Position numbers and translations under genes: made by a program | The notes under the pieces: model-generated | The model's database searches: none | What the model saw: the letters and a program-made list of their open reading frames with translations, nothing else | What the model was told of the DNA's origin: nothing | In this document: piece by piece, positions 8,999-18,520 of the stretch | Layout of the letters: each line of letters starts with the position of its first letter | How positions within the stretch are numbered: the first letter of the stretch is position 1 | Source of the DNA: Flagellimonas marinaquae | GTDB lineage: Bacteria; Bacteroidota; Bacteroidia; Flavobacteriales; Flavobacteriaceae | DNA: 64,000 nt | Reading direction: 5' to 3' | Assembly: GCF_023716465.1 (NCBI RefSeq) | Contig: NZ_CP092415.1 | Span: forward strand, 838,501-902,500

Positions 8999-10453
8999 TT
9001 AATTAACTTGTTTGATCACCAATGTGCTATCCTGTAAACGAAGTTTTAGCCAGGACAACATTTTTTTGGCATCTGTTTGCTTTTGATCGGTTCGTAGCCC
9101 GTCTTTCCATTTTACTTCAAATACGGGGACGGTATCCAGTTTGTTAAAATCGGTTTTAATGAGGTACGAAAACCCTAGCGCATCAATATTTTCATAATTG
9201 GCCTTGGCCTCGGCACTAATTTCTCGAAATGGGATTTGTTTTCCAACGTTTTTGGTCAACGTTGCCAGTTCTTCTTCAAGCAATCTAATCTGTTCATCCT
9301 TGTTCAGCAATTCAGCTTTGTTCTTCTCATACAATTCACTCACATAGTTGAATTTTTCCTCGGAATCGTCCCTACCTCCCTGAATAATGTGCAGTTCGGC
9401 ATTCTTTAATCTTGAAAATTGATTTTTCTGTGTTCTCCATGTATTGATAACGTTATCAGGAATCAATTCATCACCCATAAAAACAACTTCTACCAGGGAT
9501 TCTCCATCATCTACATATTCCAATTTGGTCAAATTATCCACATACCTTCCGGAACCGTTGAACTGGTACATCTCTACCGTATCCTGCAAAAATTCTTGTG
9601 CCTGTTTTTTAAACAGTGATTCCTGAAATACTTGATAAAATGTGAATCCAGCCGGAATCATAACCAAAATACCCGTAATGGAGGCCAAACGTGCAATCAT
9701 CCTCCTTCGTTGCGAATTGGCATATCGCACCATAGGAAAACGCAGGTACTTGATGACCAAAAATGTCGCCAGGCCAATAAAAATTGTATTGATTATGAAC
9801 AAGTACATGGCCCCAGCCGCATACCAAGGTTTACCAATCGCCAAACCAAATCCAACTGTGCAAAGTGGCGGCATAAGAGCCGTTGCAATCGCCACACCGA
9901 AGATAACACTGGCAATGGTCCCTTTTTTGGCCCTTGCAATAACAAGGGCAAGCCCACCAAAAAACGCAATGAGCACATCACGGATATCCGGCTTGGTCCT
10001 CGCTAAAAGTTCCGAGGATTCATCCCTTAACGGAAAAAGGTAAAAAAACAAAAAGGCGGTGATAACACTGAGCACCACCATTACCGTAAAATTCTTTAGG
10101 GATCGCCTCAACGTGTCAATATCGTTGATGGCCAAGGACATACCCATTCCCAAAATGGGACCCATTAGTGGGGAGATCAACATAGCCCCGATCACCACAG
10201 CTGTCGAGTTCGCGTTTAACCCGATGGATGCAATAAATATGGAACACACCAAAATCCAGGAGGTATGCCCTTTAAAGGGTATATCCGCATTTATGGATTC
10301 CTTGGTGGCAACAGCATCGGTATTGGATCGTATTTCCAAAAGTTCCGAAAGGAATTTCCGAACACTCCCCAAAAGCCCTTTTAGGTCTTTTCTTACTTCG
10401 TCTCCACTATCCTGTCCGGAAGGTGCTGTTACATTTTTTTGATTCTCGTTCAT
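8999..10453 (-). CDS. DUF389 / TIGR00341 family membrane protein
   Basis: A 484-residue membrane protein of a family with no defined biochemical role. Hydrophobic segments cluster between about residues 62 and 275, with the conserved family core around GANSTAVVIGAMLISPLMGP-like sequence, here NSTAVVIGAMLISP. The C-terminal third (about 280-484) is soluble and includes an acidic, coiled-coil-like stretch near residues 360-395. It starts 3 bp after the stop of the mannose-1-phosphate guanylyltransferase gene, so it is the last gene of a short operon with manC and probably the SprT-like gene. No function is proposed. Confidence 0.88.
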   Translation of the reverse strand: MNENQKNVTAPSGQDSGDEVRKDLKGLLGSVRKFLSELLEIRSNTDAVATKESINADIPFKGHTSWILVCSIFIASIGLNANSTAVVIGAMLISPLMGPILGMGMSLAINDIDTLRRSLKNFTVMVVLSVITAFLFFYLFPLRDESSELLARTKPDIRDVLIAFFGGLALVIARAKKGTIASVIFGVAIATALMPPLCTVGFGLAIGKPWYAAGAMYLFIINTIFIGLATFLVIKYLRFPMVRYANSQRRRMIARLASITGILVMIPAGFTFYQVFQESLFKKQAQEFLQDTVEMYQFNGSGRYVDNLTKLEYVDDGESLVEVVFMGDELIPDNVINTWRTQKNQFSRLKNAELHIIQGGRDDSEEKFNYVSELYEKNKAELLNKDEQIRLLEEELATLTKNVGKQIPFREISAEAKANYENIDALGFSYLIKTDFNKLDTVPVFEVKWKDGLRTDQKQTDAKKMLSWLKLRLQDSTLVIKQVN

Positions 10454-10456
10454 ATG

Positions 10457-11536
10457 TTACGCAAACTGATCGCCAAATTTATCCTTTACTTGGCTCAATA
10501 CCTTTTTAATATCCTGTTGTTTGTCCTTTGGATAAATTAGTAGCACCTCTTCTTTATCCACAATAATATAATCTTCCAGTCCATCTACCACGACTACTTT
10601 TCCTTTTGGCGACCTGATCATATTGCCTTTGGCATTGTTCAATACCACTTGAGCGTTGACCACTGCATTATCGGCATCGTCCTTTTCCAATTTTTCGTAC
10701 AGAGCGCCCCAAGTTCCCAGGTCGTTCCAGTCGAAGGTCGCTGGCAGTGTATAAATGGCCTTGGATTGTTCCAAGATAGCATAATCAATGGATATGTTTT
10801 CTGCCTTGGCATAATTTTCTTTGATAAAGGTTCTCTCCTCCTTGGTGTTGTAGCAAGAAATCCCCTCTCCAAATAGTTTGTACTGACTTGGCTGGTATTT
10901 TTTAAATGCATCCACAATGGTTTCTACGCTCCACATAAAAATACCTGCATTCCAAAGAAAGTTGCCCTGAGCCAAAAACTCCTTGGCGGTTTCATAATCC
11001 GGCTTTTCCCTGAATTGAGACACATTTTTGAGTTGCTCGTCACTACCTTTTTTAAATTCGATGTAGCCAAAGCCCGTATTCGGAAACGTTGGCTGAATAC
11101 CAAGCGTGCAGAGAGCCGTCTCTTTTTCACATTTATCAAAACAAGCGATCACATCTTTTTCAAATGCTTCCTCATCCTCTATCCAATGATCACTAGGGGC
11201 TACAATCATCAACGCATTTGGATTCATTTTTTGGATTTTAAGGGAAGCATACAAGATACATGGGGCAGTATTGCGCATGGCCGGCTCCAGGACCACCTGT
11301 TCTTGTTTTACCTTTGGTAATTGTTCCAAAACAAGATCATTATATCTCTCATTGGTCAAGATCAATATGTTTTCCGTTGGGATAAATCGGTTTAAACGAT
11401 CAAACGTTTTTTGGATCAATGTTTTCCCTGTCCCTAACATATCGTGGAACTGTTTTGGATTGGATGTTGTGCTTACCGGCCAAAACCTTGACCCTACACC
11501 TCCGGCCATTAAAACTGCGTAATAATTCTTGTTCAT
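10457..11536 (-). CDS. manC: Mannose-1-phosphate guanylyltransferase
   Basis: This enzyme makes GDP-mannose from mannose-1-phosphate and GTP in the cytoplasm, supplying mannose and fucose-type sugars for surface polysaccharides. The pyrophosphorylase signature GGVGSRFWP followed by PKQF occupies residues 12-28, and further family blocks are APSDHWI and GFGYIEF. At 359 residues it is the short monofunctional form without the phosphomannose isomerase domain. It is flanked by the SprT-like gene upstream (27 bp) and the DUF389 gene downstream (3 bp), all on the minus strand. Confidence 0.94.
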   Translation of the reverse strand: MNKNYYAVLMAGGVGSRFWPVSTTSNPKQFHDMLGTGKTLIQKTFDRLNRFIPTENILILTNERYNDLVLEQLPKVKQEQVVLEPAMRNTAPCILYASLKIQKMNPNALMIVAPSDHWIEDEEAFEKDVIACFDKCEKETALCTLGIQPTFPNTGFGYIEFKKGSDEQLKNVSQFREKPDYETAKEFLAQGNFLWNAGIFMWSVETIVDAFKKYQPSQYKLFGEGISCYNTKEERTFIKENYAKAENISIDYAILEQSKAIYTLPATFDWNDLGTWGALYEKLEKDDADNAVVNAQVVLNNAKGNMIRSPKGKVVVVDGLEDYIIVDKEEVLLIYPKDKQQDIKKVLSQVKDKFGDQFA

Positions 11537-11562
11537 GTTGCTGTTTTTATATTTAAGGCTTG

Positions 11563-12174
11563 TTATCCACTTGCATCCTTGACCAGCTCAACCTCAGCGT
11601 TGGGTTGGAACAAATATAATCTGCCTGTTGATAACTCCACACATTCGTAGCGTTTTACTTTTTTATTTCCTTTTTTGAACAACTTACCATTGTATAGTCT
11701 AAAAATACTTCCTTCGGACAACTCGTACACATAACTGTTTTTACGTTCCTCATCATCAAAAGCCTTGAGAGCGATGGATAATCGAGCGTCCGTACTACTG
11801 CTCGCTTTCGGGTTTTTAAAATGATTCGCAATTATGGGCAATAGTTGGGATGGAAATACCTCTGGACGAATAAATGGAACCATTAAAAGTTGAAAGGTAC
11901 GTTTCCATTCTTCCCCGTGCGGTTTTATTCGACGACCGTAGGTCTCAAAGGCCACCAAATGCGCTATTTCGTGGACGAGCGTAATTAGGAATCGGTATTT
12001 ATTCAATGAAGCGTTTACCGTAATTTGATGCATCCCATTGGGCAATCTACGGTAATCCCCATGCCTTGTGACCCTATGATCCACTATTTTTAGATGGACA
12101 CTGTGCTTTTTTATTAGCTCAAAACAAGGAGCAACTGCAAGTTCAGGCAGGTATTTTTGAAGGGTATGGTTCAC
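11563..12174 (-). CDS. SprT-like zinc metalloprotease-fold protein
   Basis: A 203-residue protein with the zincin motif HEIAH at residues 68-72 and a likely third ligand His86 in KPHGEEW, the arrangement of the SprT/Spartan family. It lacks an obvious C-terminal zinc ribbon. The region after residue 110 is shorter and has the phrase YELSEGSIFRLYNGKLFKKG, a strand-rich module. Spartan relatives cleave DNA-protein crosslinks; for bacterial SprT-like proteins the role is unproven. It is the probable first gene of the unit with manC and the DUF389 gene, an association also seen in other flavobacteria as far as I recall. Confidence 0.85.
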   Translation of the reverse strand: MNHTLQKYLPELAVAPCFELIKKHSVHLKIVDHRVTRHGDYRRLPNGMHQITVNASLNKYRFLITLVHEIAHLVAFETYGRRIKPHGEEWKRTFQLLMVPFIRPEVFPSQLLPIIANHFKNPKASSSTDARLSIALKAFDDEERKNSYVYELSEGSIFRLYNGKLFKKGNKKVKRYECVELSTGRLYLFQPNAEVELVKDASG

Positions 12175-12220
12175 AGGAATAAAGTTACAAGTTTATCCGT
12201 ACAACGAACTTTGTAAAAAC

Positions 12221-12898
12221 CTACGGGGTACTGTTACTCACCTGTAACAACTTTCCATTGTAGAGTTTATGGCCCGTAAGCGCAAAATCTTTAATGTAAG
12301 TTGCCATTTCCAGAGCTGTTACGGGAGCTTGATAACCGGGAAATGCCTCTTCCAACATTTCAGTTTGCACAGCCCCCAAAGCCAACACATTAAAACTTGG
12401 GCCTGTCTCCTTATATTCCTCTGCCAAAAGTTCGGTCAAAGTAATTACGGCGCCTTTGCTCGAACTGTATGCGGATAGTCCCGGAAACTTCATGCTGCCC
12501 TGTACCCCGCCCATAGAACTTACAGTGACCACATGGCCCTCTTTCCCCATTTTATGACGAACAGTCCGGATCATCTCCGCCACCCCAAATACGTTTACTT
12601 TATAAACTCGCTCAAACTCCTCGATAGTGGTCTCCGCAAAGGGTTTGTTCAATAAACTTCCCGCATTGTTGATCAGCACATCCACCACGTTCCATTGTTC
12701 TAGAAATGCTTCTACTTTTTTAAAATCGTTCGGGTTACCCAAATCAAACGAAAAACAATGGACATTGGACAAATCCAAACGCTGAACTGGTTGCACATTC
12801 CGTGAGAGTGCCAACACTTGGTGTCCCTCTTTGGCAAAAAGTTTAACCAACTCAAATCCAATTCCCCTGCTTGTCCCCGTAATAATAATGTTTGCCAT
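12221..12898 (-). CDS. SDR family NAD(P)-dependent oxidoreductase
   Basis: A 225-residue classical short-chain dehydrogenase. The Rossmann dinucleotide-binding motif TGTSRGIG lies at residues 7-14, NNAG at about 77-80, the catalytic serine in VSSMGG and the catalytic pair in YSSSKGA (YxxxK). It would oxidise or reduce an alcohol/carbonyl pair in the cytoplasm. The substrate cannot be assigned. It lies between the SprT-like gene and an M28 peptidase gene, all on the minus strand, with 46 bp to the former and 122 bp to the latter, so it may be transcribed alone. Confidence 0.9.
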   Translation of the reverse strand: MANIIITGTSRGIGFELVKLFAKEGHQVLALSRNVQPVQRLDLSNVHCFSFDLGNPNDFKKVEAFLEQWNVVDVLINNAGSLLNKPFAETTIEEFERVYKVNVFGVAEMIRTVRHKMGKEGHVVTVSSMGGVQGSMKFPGLSAYSSSKGAVITLTELLAEEYKETGPSFNVLALGAVQTEMLEEAFPGYQAPVTALEMATYIKDFALTGHKLYNGKLLQVSNSTP

Positions 12899-13020
12899 TT
12901 TACTTTATTTATTTTGATTCCCACAACAGCAGGAATACTTTTGATGCATTTTTAGGTCAACAAACAACCTCTCCGCCGTTTAAAAATAATTGCCCATTAA
13001 CTATAGAAACCGAAATACGG

Positions 13021-14001
13021 TTACTCCGCCAATTTAATCTCTTGGAAAGAGGAGTTGGCTATACCCTCGATTACAGGAATGGTCTTGTTCACCAAAGTAG
13101 CCATATGTTCAAAATCCATCAACGATGCTTCGTCCCCTACCTTGTGATAAAATGCATAATTGGTAAAATCAAAAGAGCAGAAGGTATGTGAGGGAACTCC
13201 AAATTCTTGATAAAAAGGATAATTGTCCGAACGTTGAAATAGACTGAACTCTTTTGCAGTCGGTAAAAAACCAACCAATTTTTCCTTAGCATATGTATTA
13301 CTTACCTCTGCCAAATTTGACATTTCGTACCCTGTTATGTACACGGTATAATCCTTTTGGTTCATAGGAACCCCGGTCATTTCAAAATTGAGCATGGTAT
13401 AAAGGTTCAAGTCCTCTTCTTTTAGTTTTTTTGCCAAGTGCTTTGACCCCAACAATCCTTTTTCCTCTGCACTGAACAAGGCAAATATCAAACTTCGTTT
13501 ATTGGTTTTGTGTGTACCAAAATAGCGTGCCAACTCCAAAACGGATATGGTCCCAGAAGCATTGTCATTAGCTCCATTGGCGATGTTATCACCATTTTCG
13601 GGATCAATAATGCCTATATGATCGTAATGTGCACCGATAAGAATATACTCATCCTTCAATTCCGGGTCGGTTCCCTCGATTACCCCAACAATATTATAGG
13701 AAGGTTTCTTAAAGTTTGATAGCGTATCCCGATAGGATGTAAAATACGGAGCAAGCCTATATGATGTAAAATAATTCTCTATGTAAACTGCGGCCATTTC
13801 AATGCCCTCGCTCCCGGAATCTCTTCCTTTCATATCATTGGATGCCAAATAGTTCATCATCTCCCCTACACGTTCGGCGTTAGTAAAGGCTTCTTCGGAA
13901 ACCGGCCGGGCCGGAGATTCATTTTTTGAGGTTTCCACCACTTGAGTGGACCCACAATTCATTGCAAACAGGGTTGCCAAAGCACAGATAACAATCTTCA
14001 T
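13021..14001 (-). CDS. M28 family zinc aminopeptidase, probable lipoprotein
   Basis: A 326-residue exported metallopeptidase expected to remove N-terminal amino acids using two zinc ions. The expected ligands are visible: His125 (GAHYDH), Asp146 (GANDNASG), the Glu179-Glu180 pair (SAEEKG), Glu207 and His286 (FYHKVGDE). The N-terminus is a hydrophobic export signal ending in MNC, so Cys16 may be lipidated, although the lipobox is imperfect. The gene sits downstream of pdhC, separated from it by a clear terminator. That linkage is common in flavobacteria, from memory. Confidence 0.9.
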   Translation of the reverse strand: MKIVICALATLFAMNCGSTQVVETSKNESPARPVSEEAFTNAERVGEMMNYLASNDMKGRDSGSEGIEMAAVYIENYFTSYRLAPYFTSYRDTLSNFKKPSYNIVGVIEGTDPELKDEYILIGAHYDHIGIIDPENGDNIANGANDNASGTISVLELARYFGTHKTNKRSLIFALFSAEEKGLLGSKHLAKKLKEEDLNLYTMLNFEMTGVPMNQKDYTVYITGYEMSNLAEVSNTYAKEKLVGFLPTAKEFSLFQRSDNYPFYQEFGVPSHTFCSFDFTNYAFYHKVGDEASLMDFEHMATLVNKTIPVIEGIANSSFQEIKLAE

Positions 14002-14031
14002 AATTTCGTTTTTTGAAATTTTTTAAAGATA

Positions 14032-14062
14032 AAAAAAGCATCCTTAAAAGGATGCTTTTATA
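14032..14062 (-). terminator. Terminator after pdhC
   Basis: The arms AAAGCATCCTT and AAGGATGCTTT form a tight hairpin followed, on the minus strand, by a run of seven T residues. It lies between the pdhC stop and the M28 peptidase start and should end the pdhA-pdhC transcript. Confidence 0.85.
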
Positions 14063-14094
14063 TATATAAGTTAAGGGAAGAGTCCCTACTATTT

Positions 14095-15717
14095 TTAGGC
14101 AAGCATGGTAACAGGATTCTCTAAATATGCCCTCAAAGTTTGAAGGAACTGGGCCCCTGTTGCCCCATCGACGGTCCTATGATCACAGGCCAAAGTAATT
14201 TTCATTGTGCTGCCCACAACTATTTCACCATTTTTCACCACTGGTTTATCTACAATGGCACCCACCGACAAGATTGCCGAATTAGGTTGGTTTATAATTG
14301 ATGTGAACTCCAGAATACCGAACATTCCCAAATTGGAAACAGTAAAGGTGCTGCCTTCCATTTCGTCCGGTTTTATTTTCTTGCTTCTAGCTCTTCCTGC
14401 CAAATCCTTCACAGCAGAACCAAGTTGGGTCAAACTCAACTGGTCGGCAAACTTAATTACGGGAACAACAAGGCCTTCGTCCACTGCCACCGCAACGCCC
14501 ATGTGCACATGATGCTTATAGATCGTGGTGTCACCGTTCCAAGACGTATTTACTTGTGGGTGTTTTTTAAGTGCCATGGCACAGGCTTTCAACACCATAT
14601 CGTTGAAAGATACTTTTGTGTCCGGCAAACCATTGATCTGTGAACGGGATGCTTTTGCATTGTCCATGTCCACTTCAATGGTAAGATAGTAATGCGGAGC
14701 GGAGAATTTGGACTCTCCCAATCGTTTGGCTATTACCTTGCGCATTGTAGAGTTTTTTACCTCCTCAACGCTTTCTTCACCAACAGGAATACTCACTGGG
14801 GCAACTGCTGCGACAGGCTCCCCGGCTTTCTCAGCAGCTGGCGCCGTTTGCGATGGCTTAAAGTTCTCTATATCCTTTTTTACAATTCTACCACCGTCTC
14901 CGGTTCCTTTTACCTGAGAAAGATCAACACCTTTTTCTTCGGCTATTTTTTTTGCCAATGGCGATGCAAAAATACGCTGACCATCTTTTGCAGAAGGTGT
15001 CTCTACTTTGTTTGATGATTCTTCGATTTTTGGAGCCTCGCTTTTGGGCGCTTCTTGTTTTGGAGCACTTTTTGAAGATCCTCCGGATGCTTGTGATTTA
15101 AGCACTGCGTCCACATCCGTGCCTTTTGGACCAATTATGGCCAATAAAGAATCCACTGGCGCTCCTTCTCCTTCTTGAATACCGATATGAAGAAGTGTAC
15201 CCGAATAGAAAGATTCAAACTCCATTGTGGCCTTATCCGTTTCGATTTCGGCCAAAATATCTCCTTCCTCGACTTCGTCCCCAACACTTTTCAACCAACT
15301 GGCCACGGTACCTTCTTCCATAGTATCGCTCAACCGAGGCATGGTAACAATTTCGACTCCTTCAGGAACATCTACGGATTCCGCCGGAGCTTCTGGTTTT
15401 TCTTCAGCTGATACCGAAGTTTCTTCCTGTTGTGCAGAGTCACTTGTATTGCCGTTCAAAAGCGCGGAAATATCTTCTCCCTCTTCACCGATAATTGCCA
15501 AAAGTGAATCAACCGGGGCCCCATCACCTTCCGCTATTCCGATATGAAGCAAAGTTCCCTCATGAAAGGATTCAAACTCCATTGTGGCCTTGTCCGTTTC
15601 GATTTCGGCCAAAATATCTCCCTCTTCGACTTTGTCCCCTACGTTCTTGAGCCATTTTGCCACGGTACCTTCTTCCATGGTATCGCTCAATCTAGGCATG
15701 TTGATTACTTCTGCCAT
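14095..15717 (-). CDS. pdhC: Pyruvate dehydrogenase E2, dihydrolipoamide acetyltransferase, two lipoyl domains
   Basis: The E2 core of pyruvate dehydrogenase, transferring acetyl groups from the lipoyl arm to CoA in the cytoplasm. Two lipoyl domains carry their lysines at 43 and 162 in identical ETDKATMEFES contexts. A flexible linker and a peripheral subunit-binding domain (about 248-286) follow, then the catalytic domain with His513 and Asp517 in DHRTVDG. The length of 540 residues is normal for a two-lipoyl E2. It starts 4 bp after the pdhA stop, so the two are one operon. The E1-beta and E3 genes are absent from the window, as is usual for flavobacteria, where pdhB lies elsewhere. Confidence 0.96.
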   Translation of the reverse strand: MAEVINMPRLSDTMEEGTVAKWLKNVGDKVEEGDILAEIETDKATMEFESFHEGTLLHIGIAEGDGAPVDSLLAIIGEEGEDISALLNGNTSDSAQQEETSVSAEEKPEAPAESVDVPEGVEIVTMPRLSDTMEEGTVASWLKSVGDEVEEGDILAEIETDKATMEFESFYSGTLLHIGIQEGEGAPVDSLLAIIGPKGTDVDAVLKSQASGGSSKSAPKQEAPKSEAPKIEESSNKVETPSAKDGQRIFASPLAKKIAEEKGVDLSQVKGTGDGGRIVKKDIENFKPSQTAPAAEKAGEPVAAVAPVSIPVGEESVEEVKNSTMRKVIAKRLGESKFSAPHYYLTIEVDMDNAKASRSQINGLPDTKVSFNDMVLKACAMALKKHPQVNTSWNGDTTIYKHHVHMGVAVAVDEGLVVPVIKFADQLSLTQLGSAVKDLAGRARSKKIKPDEMEGSTFTVSNLGMFGILEFTSIINQPNSAILSVGAIVDKPVVKNGEIVVGSTMKITLACDHRTVDGATGAQFLQTLRAYLENPVTMLA

Positions 15718-15721
15718 CTAA

Positions 15722-16720
15722 TTATAATTTATGTTGTAAAAATGGATAGTCTTCTTGCTCGTAAACAGTATCGTACAATTGTTCTTTTGGTGGAAAATCC
15801 GACTCTTCCGCGAATTTTTCACACTCCTTTACCAAGTCCTTGACTTTTTTATCTATTTGTTTAAGGTCGTCCTCGGATGCATATCCTTTCTCCAGAATTA
15901 CATCTTTTACTTGAGTAATCGGATCTATCTTTTTATACTCTTCTACTTCTTCTTTAGTTCTATAATGCTGTGCATCTGACATGGAATGTCCTCGATATCG
16001 GTAGGTTTTCATTTCCAGGAAAGTTGGGCCTCCCCCTGTTCTTGCACGTTCAATGGCCTTATCCATTTCTTTGGCCACAATTGCAGGATCCATACCATCT
16101 ACAGGGCCACATGGCATTTCGTACCCAAGACCCAATTTCCAGATATCCGTGGAATAAGATGTTCTTGCAACTGATGTTCCCATGGCGTAGCCATTGTTCT
16201 CACATATAAAAACAACGGGCAGTTGCCACAACATGGCCAAGTTAAATGCCTCATGGAGCGAACCTTGTCGAACGGCACCATCTCCCATATAACATAAAGT
16301 TACCGAATCTCTTTTAAAATATTTGTCGCCAAAGGCCAACCCGGCACCTAAAGGGATTTGCCCCCCTACGATACCATGTCCACCGTAAAAACGATGTTCT
16401 TTGGAAAAGATATGCATTGACCCGCCCATTCCTTTGGAGGTACCGGTTACTTTTCCATAGAGTTCTGCCATCACCTTTCTTGGATCAACACCCATACCAA
16501 TCGGTTGAACGTGATTCCGGTAGGCCGTGATCATACGGTCCTTTTCCAGGTCCATTGCGTGCAATGCACCGGCCAGTACCGCTTCTTGACCATTGTAGAG
16601 GTGCAAAAAACCCCTAACTTTTTGTTGTATATATACAGCGGCCAGTTTATCCTCGAACTTTCTCCAGAATAACATGTCCTCATACCATTTAAGGTAAACT
16701 TCTTTGGTGATTTTTTTCAT
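15722..16720 (-). CDS. pdhA: Pyruvate dehydrogenase E1 component, alpha subunit
   Basis: The 332-residue alpha chain of the thiamine-diphosphate-dependent E1, decarboxylating pyruvate together with PdhB. The ThDP motif begins with GDG at residues 146-148 and ends in NN at 175-176, and the phosphorylation-loop-like RYRGHSMSDA is near residue 250. I chose the ATG at 16720 (MKKITKEVYL) over a longer frame from 16765, because the extra 15 residues do not look conserved and they overlap a candidate -7 promoter box at 16763-16770. It is cotranscribed with pdhC. Confidence 0.95.
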   Translation of the reverse strand: MKKITKEVYLKWYEDMLFWRKFEDKLAAVYIQQKVRGFLHLYNGQEAVLAGALHAMDLEKDRMITAYRNHVQPIGMGVDPRKVMAELYGKVTGTSKGMGGSMHIFSKEHRFYGGHGIVGGQIPLGAGLAFGDKYFKRDSVTLCYMGDGAVRQGSLHEAFNLAMLWQLPVVFICENNGYAMGTSVARTSYSTDIWKLGLGYEMPCGPVDGMDPAIVAKEMDKAIERARTGGGPTFLEMKTYRYRGHSMSDAQHYRTKEEVEEYKKIDPITQVKDVILEKGYASEDDLKQIDKKVKDLVKECEKFAEESDFPPKEQLYDTVYEQEDYPFLQHKL

Positions 16721-16762
16721 CGACTGTGATATTAAATGGATTCGCCCTGCACTAGGGAAGAG

Positions 16763-16770
16763 CAAAAATA
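16763..16770 (-). promoter_or_regulatory. Candidate -7 box for pdhA-pdhC
   Basis: Read on the minus strand this is TATTTTTG, matching the Bacteroidota -7 consensus TAnnTTTG, about 43 bp before the chosen pdhA start. No TTG is visible at the usual upstream distance, so support is partial. Confidence 0.35.
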
Positions 16771-16802
16771 CATATATATCTGTTTTTGGAAAAAGAATTG
16801 AA

Positions 16803-17294
16803 TTAAGAATCGCTCAAAAATGAACTATTGAACGCCAAAGGCAAAATATCGGACATGGAAGCACATTTATAAACAGGTCCGTTGGGCACCCCAAGTATTA
16901 TTGAAATTGGTGATTTTTGCTTTTGTTCGTACTCGATCATGGATTGTCGGCAATTGCCACATGGCGCCGCTGGAACGGTAACCTCGTGCAAAGATGATGA
17001 TGCTACAATGGCAACAGCTAGAATGGTGACCCCGGGATATGTGGCACCTGCATGGAAAACGGCGACCCGCTCGGCACATAGACCGGAAGGGTACGAAGCG
17101 TTTTCTTGGTTGTTCCCTTGGACAACCTCCCCGTTTTCTAAAAGTACTGCGGCACCTACCTTGAACTTGGAATATGGCGCATAAGCATTCTGCATAGCCT
17201 CTTTGGCCTTTTCTAACAATTTTTTGTCGTTTTGTGACAGCTCGTTTTCATTCTCGTAAATGAGCAGTTCAAAATCAATCTTCTTTTTCTCCAT
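16803..17294 (-). CDS. cdd: Cytidine deaminase
   Basis: A 163-residue pyrimidine salvage enzyme that converts cytidine or deoxycytidine to the uridine form. Zinc ligands and the proton shuttle are all present: Cys73 and Glu75 in CAE, then Cys112 and Cys115 in PCGNC. The chosen start is the ATG at 17294 (MEKKKIDFEL); the longer frame to 17378 would run through the porV terminator. It lies between porV and pdhA on the same strand, a linkage conserved in gliding flavobacteria, as I recall it, without an obvious mechanistic reason. Confidence 0.95.
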   Translation of the reverse strand: MEKKKIDFELLIYENENELSQNDKKLLEKAKEAMQNAYAPYSKFKVGAAVLLENGEVVQGNNQENASYPSGLCAERVAVFHAGATYPGVTILAVAIVASSSLHEVTVPAAPCGNCRQSMIEYEQKQKSPISIILGVPNGPVYKCASMSDILPLAFNSSFLSDS

Positions 17295-17325
17295 ATCTTT
17301 TGATGGTGATGTGTTCCAAAAATAA

Positions 17326-17354
17326 GAAAACCTGCCCAAGGGACAGGTTTTTAT
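17326..17354 (-). terminator. Terminator after porV
   Basis: The arms AAAACCTGCCC and GGGACAGGTTTT pair with one bulged base around a two-base loop, and T/A-rich sequence follows on the minus strand. It lies between the porV stop and the cdd start. Confidence 0.7.
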
Positions 17355-17374
17355 TATGGTGTTTCTGTTTGTGA

Positions 17375-18520
17375 TCAATCGTTGAAGAACTCCTCTCCAA
17401 AATCGAACGATAACGAAAATCGCAAGGTGTTTTCCAGTGGGTTTCTAACCTGTGAGGTCGAAAAGAGGTAAGAAAGATCTATTTGGGCCGATTTAAATTT
17501 GAATCCGGCACCCAGAGTAAAGAATTTTCTAGAGCCTTTTTCCTCACTCTCGTTAAAGTAACCACTTCGGAGCATAAAAGCTTCCCGGAAACGATATTCC
17601 GCTCCGAGTGCCCAGGTCACCTCTTTCAACTCCTCACTAAAACCATCTGGTGCATCTCCAAAAGATTCGAAGATACCGTTAAAGAAACTGATGTTTTGAT
17701 ACTCGTCATTATCTTCAATAGTAATATCGCCGTCCCCATTGAAATCCCGTGGGGTGGGCACCAATAATTTATTGAACTCCGTATTGATGGCCAATACATT
17801 GTCTGCATCAAAAATAAAGTCAAATCCACCTCCGAATTTAAGGTTGGTAGGCAAAAAGTTTTCCTGTCCGCCCTCATCGTATTGTAGTGAACCCCCAATA
17901 TTTGAAATATTGAATCCTGCTCTCCATCGGCCATCAAAATTACTGTAGGCAATTTCCCTTGACCTAAAAAAACCGGCTATATCCACTGCAAATGCATTTG
18001 CTGCCTGAGAATCCTGCGCACCATCTTGGAACCTAAGATTGGAACTAATAAAGCGCCCCCCGACCGCCATGGAAAAAGTTTGGCTAAGTTTAAGGGAGTA
18101 GGACCCATCCAATGCAAACTCATTAGGTTTTACCAAGGTAGCATCTTGATCAATGGTCTGTCTTAATTCAATTTCCCCCAACCCAAAATAGCGAAGTCCA
18201 AAGGCGAAAGCACTTCTATCGTTCAGCTTATTATAGTAATTGGCATTTAAAAGGGAGACATCGTTTACAATAGTCTCCAGATAGGGCGTATAACTAATGC
18301 CCACACCCGATTTTTGATCGGCAAATGCATATTTGGCCGGGTTCCATTGTTGTGAATAGGCATCAAAAGATGTAGCTACCCCCATATCGCCCATACCAGA
18401 TGCCCTTGCATCGGCAGCAATGGTCAAAAATGGTACTGCCGTTGTAATCGCTCTTTCCTGTTGTGCGCTCATCCATGGGGCTATGGCAAGCATTGCTACT
18501 AATGCGAGTAACTTTTTCAT
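17375..18520 (-). CDS. porV: Type IX secretion outer-membrane protein PorV (LptO)
   Basis: A 381-residue outer-membrane beta-barrel protein that acts as the shuttle of type IX secretion, receiving cargo from the SprA translocon and delivering it to the PorU sortase, or releasing it. A signal peptide spans residues 1-20 (APWMSAQ). The mature N-terminus QERAITTAVPFL and the GMGDMGVATSFDAYSQQWNP block are characteristic of PorV. The C-terminus ends in an alternating, aromatic barrel strand (LSFDFGEEFF). It is divergent from gldJ across a 364-bp spacer, the standard flavobacterial arrangement. The sortase gene porU is not seen in the window. Confidence 0.94.
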   Translation of the reverse strand: MKKLLALVAMLAIAPWMSAQQERAITTAVPFLTIAADARASGMGDMGVATSFDAYSQQWNPAKYAFADQKSGVGISYTPYLETIVNDVSLLNANYYNKLNDRSAFAFGLRYFGLGEIELRQTIDQDATLVKPNEFALDGSYSLKLSQTFSMAVGGRFISSNLRFQDGAQDSQAANAFAVDIAGFFRSREIAYSNFDGRWRAGFNISNIGGSLQYDEGGQENFLPTNLKFGGGFDFIFDADNVLAINTEFNKLLVPTPRDFNGDGDITIEDNDEYQNISFFNGIFESFGDAPDGFSEELKEVTWALGAEYRFREAFMLRSGYFNESEEKGSRKFFTLGAGFKFKSAQIDLSYLFSTSQVRNPLENTLRFSLSFDFGEEFFND

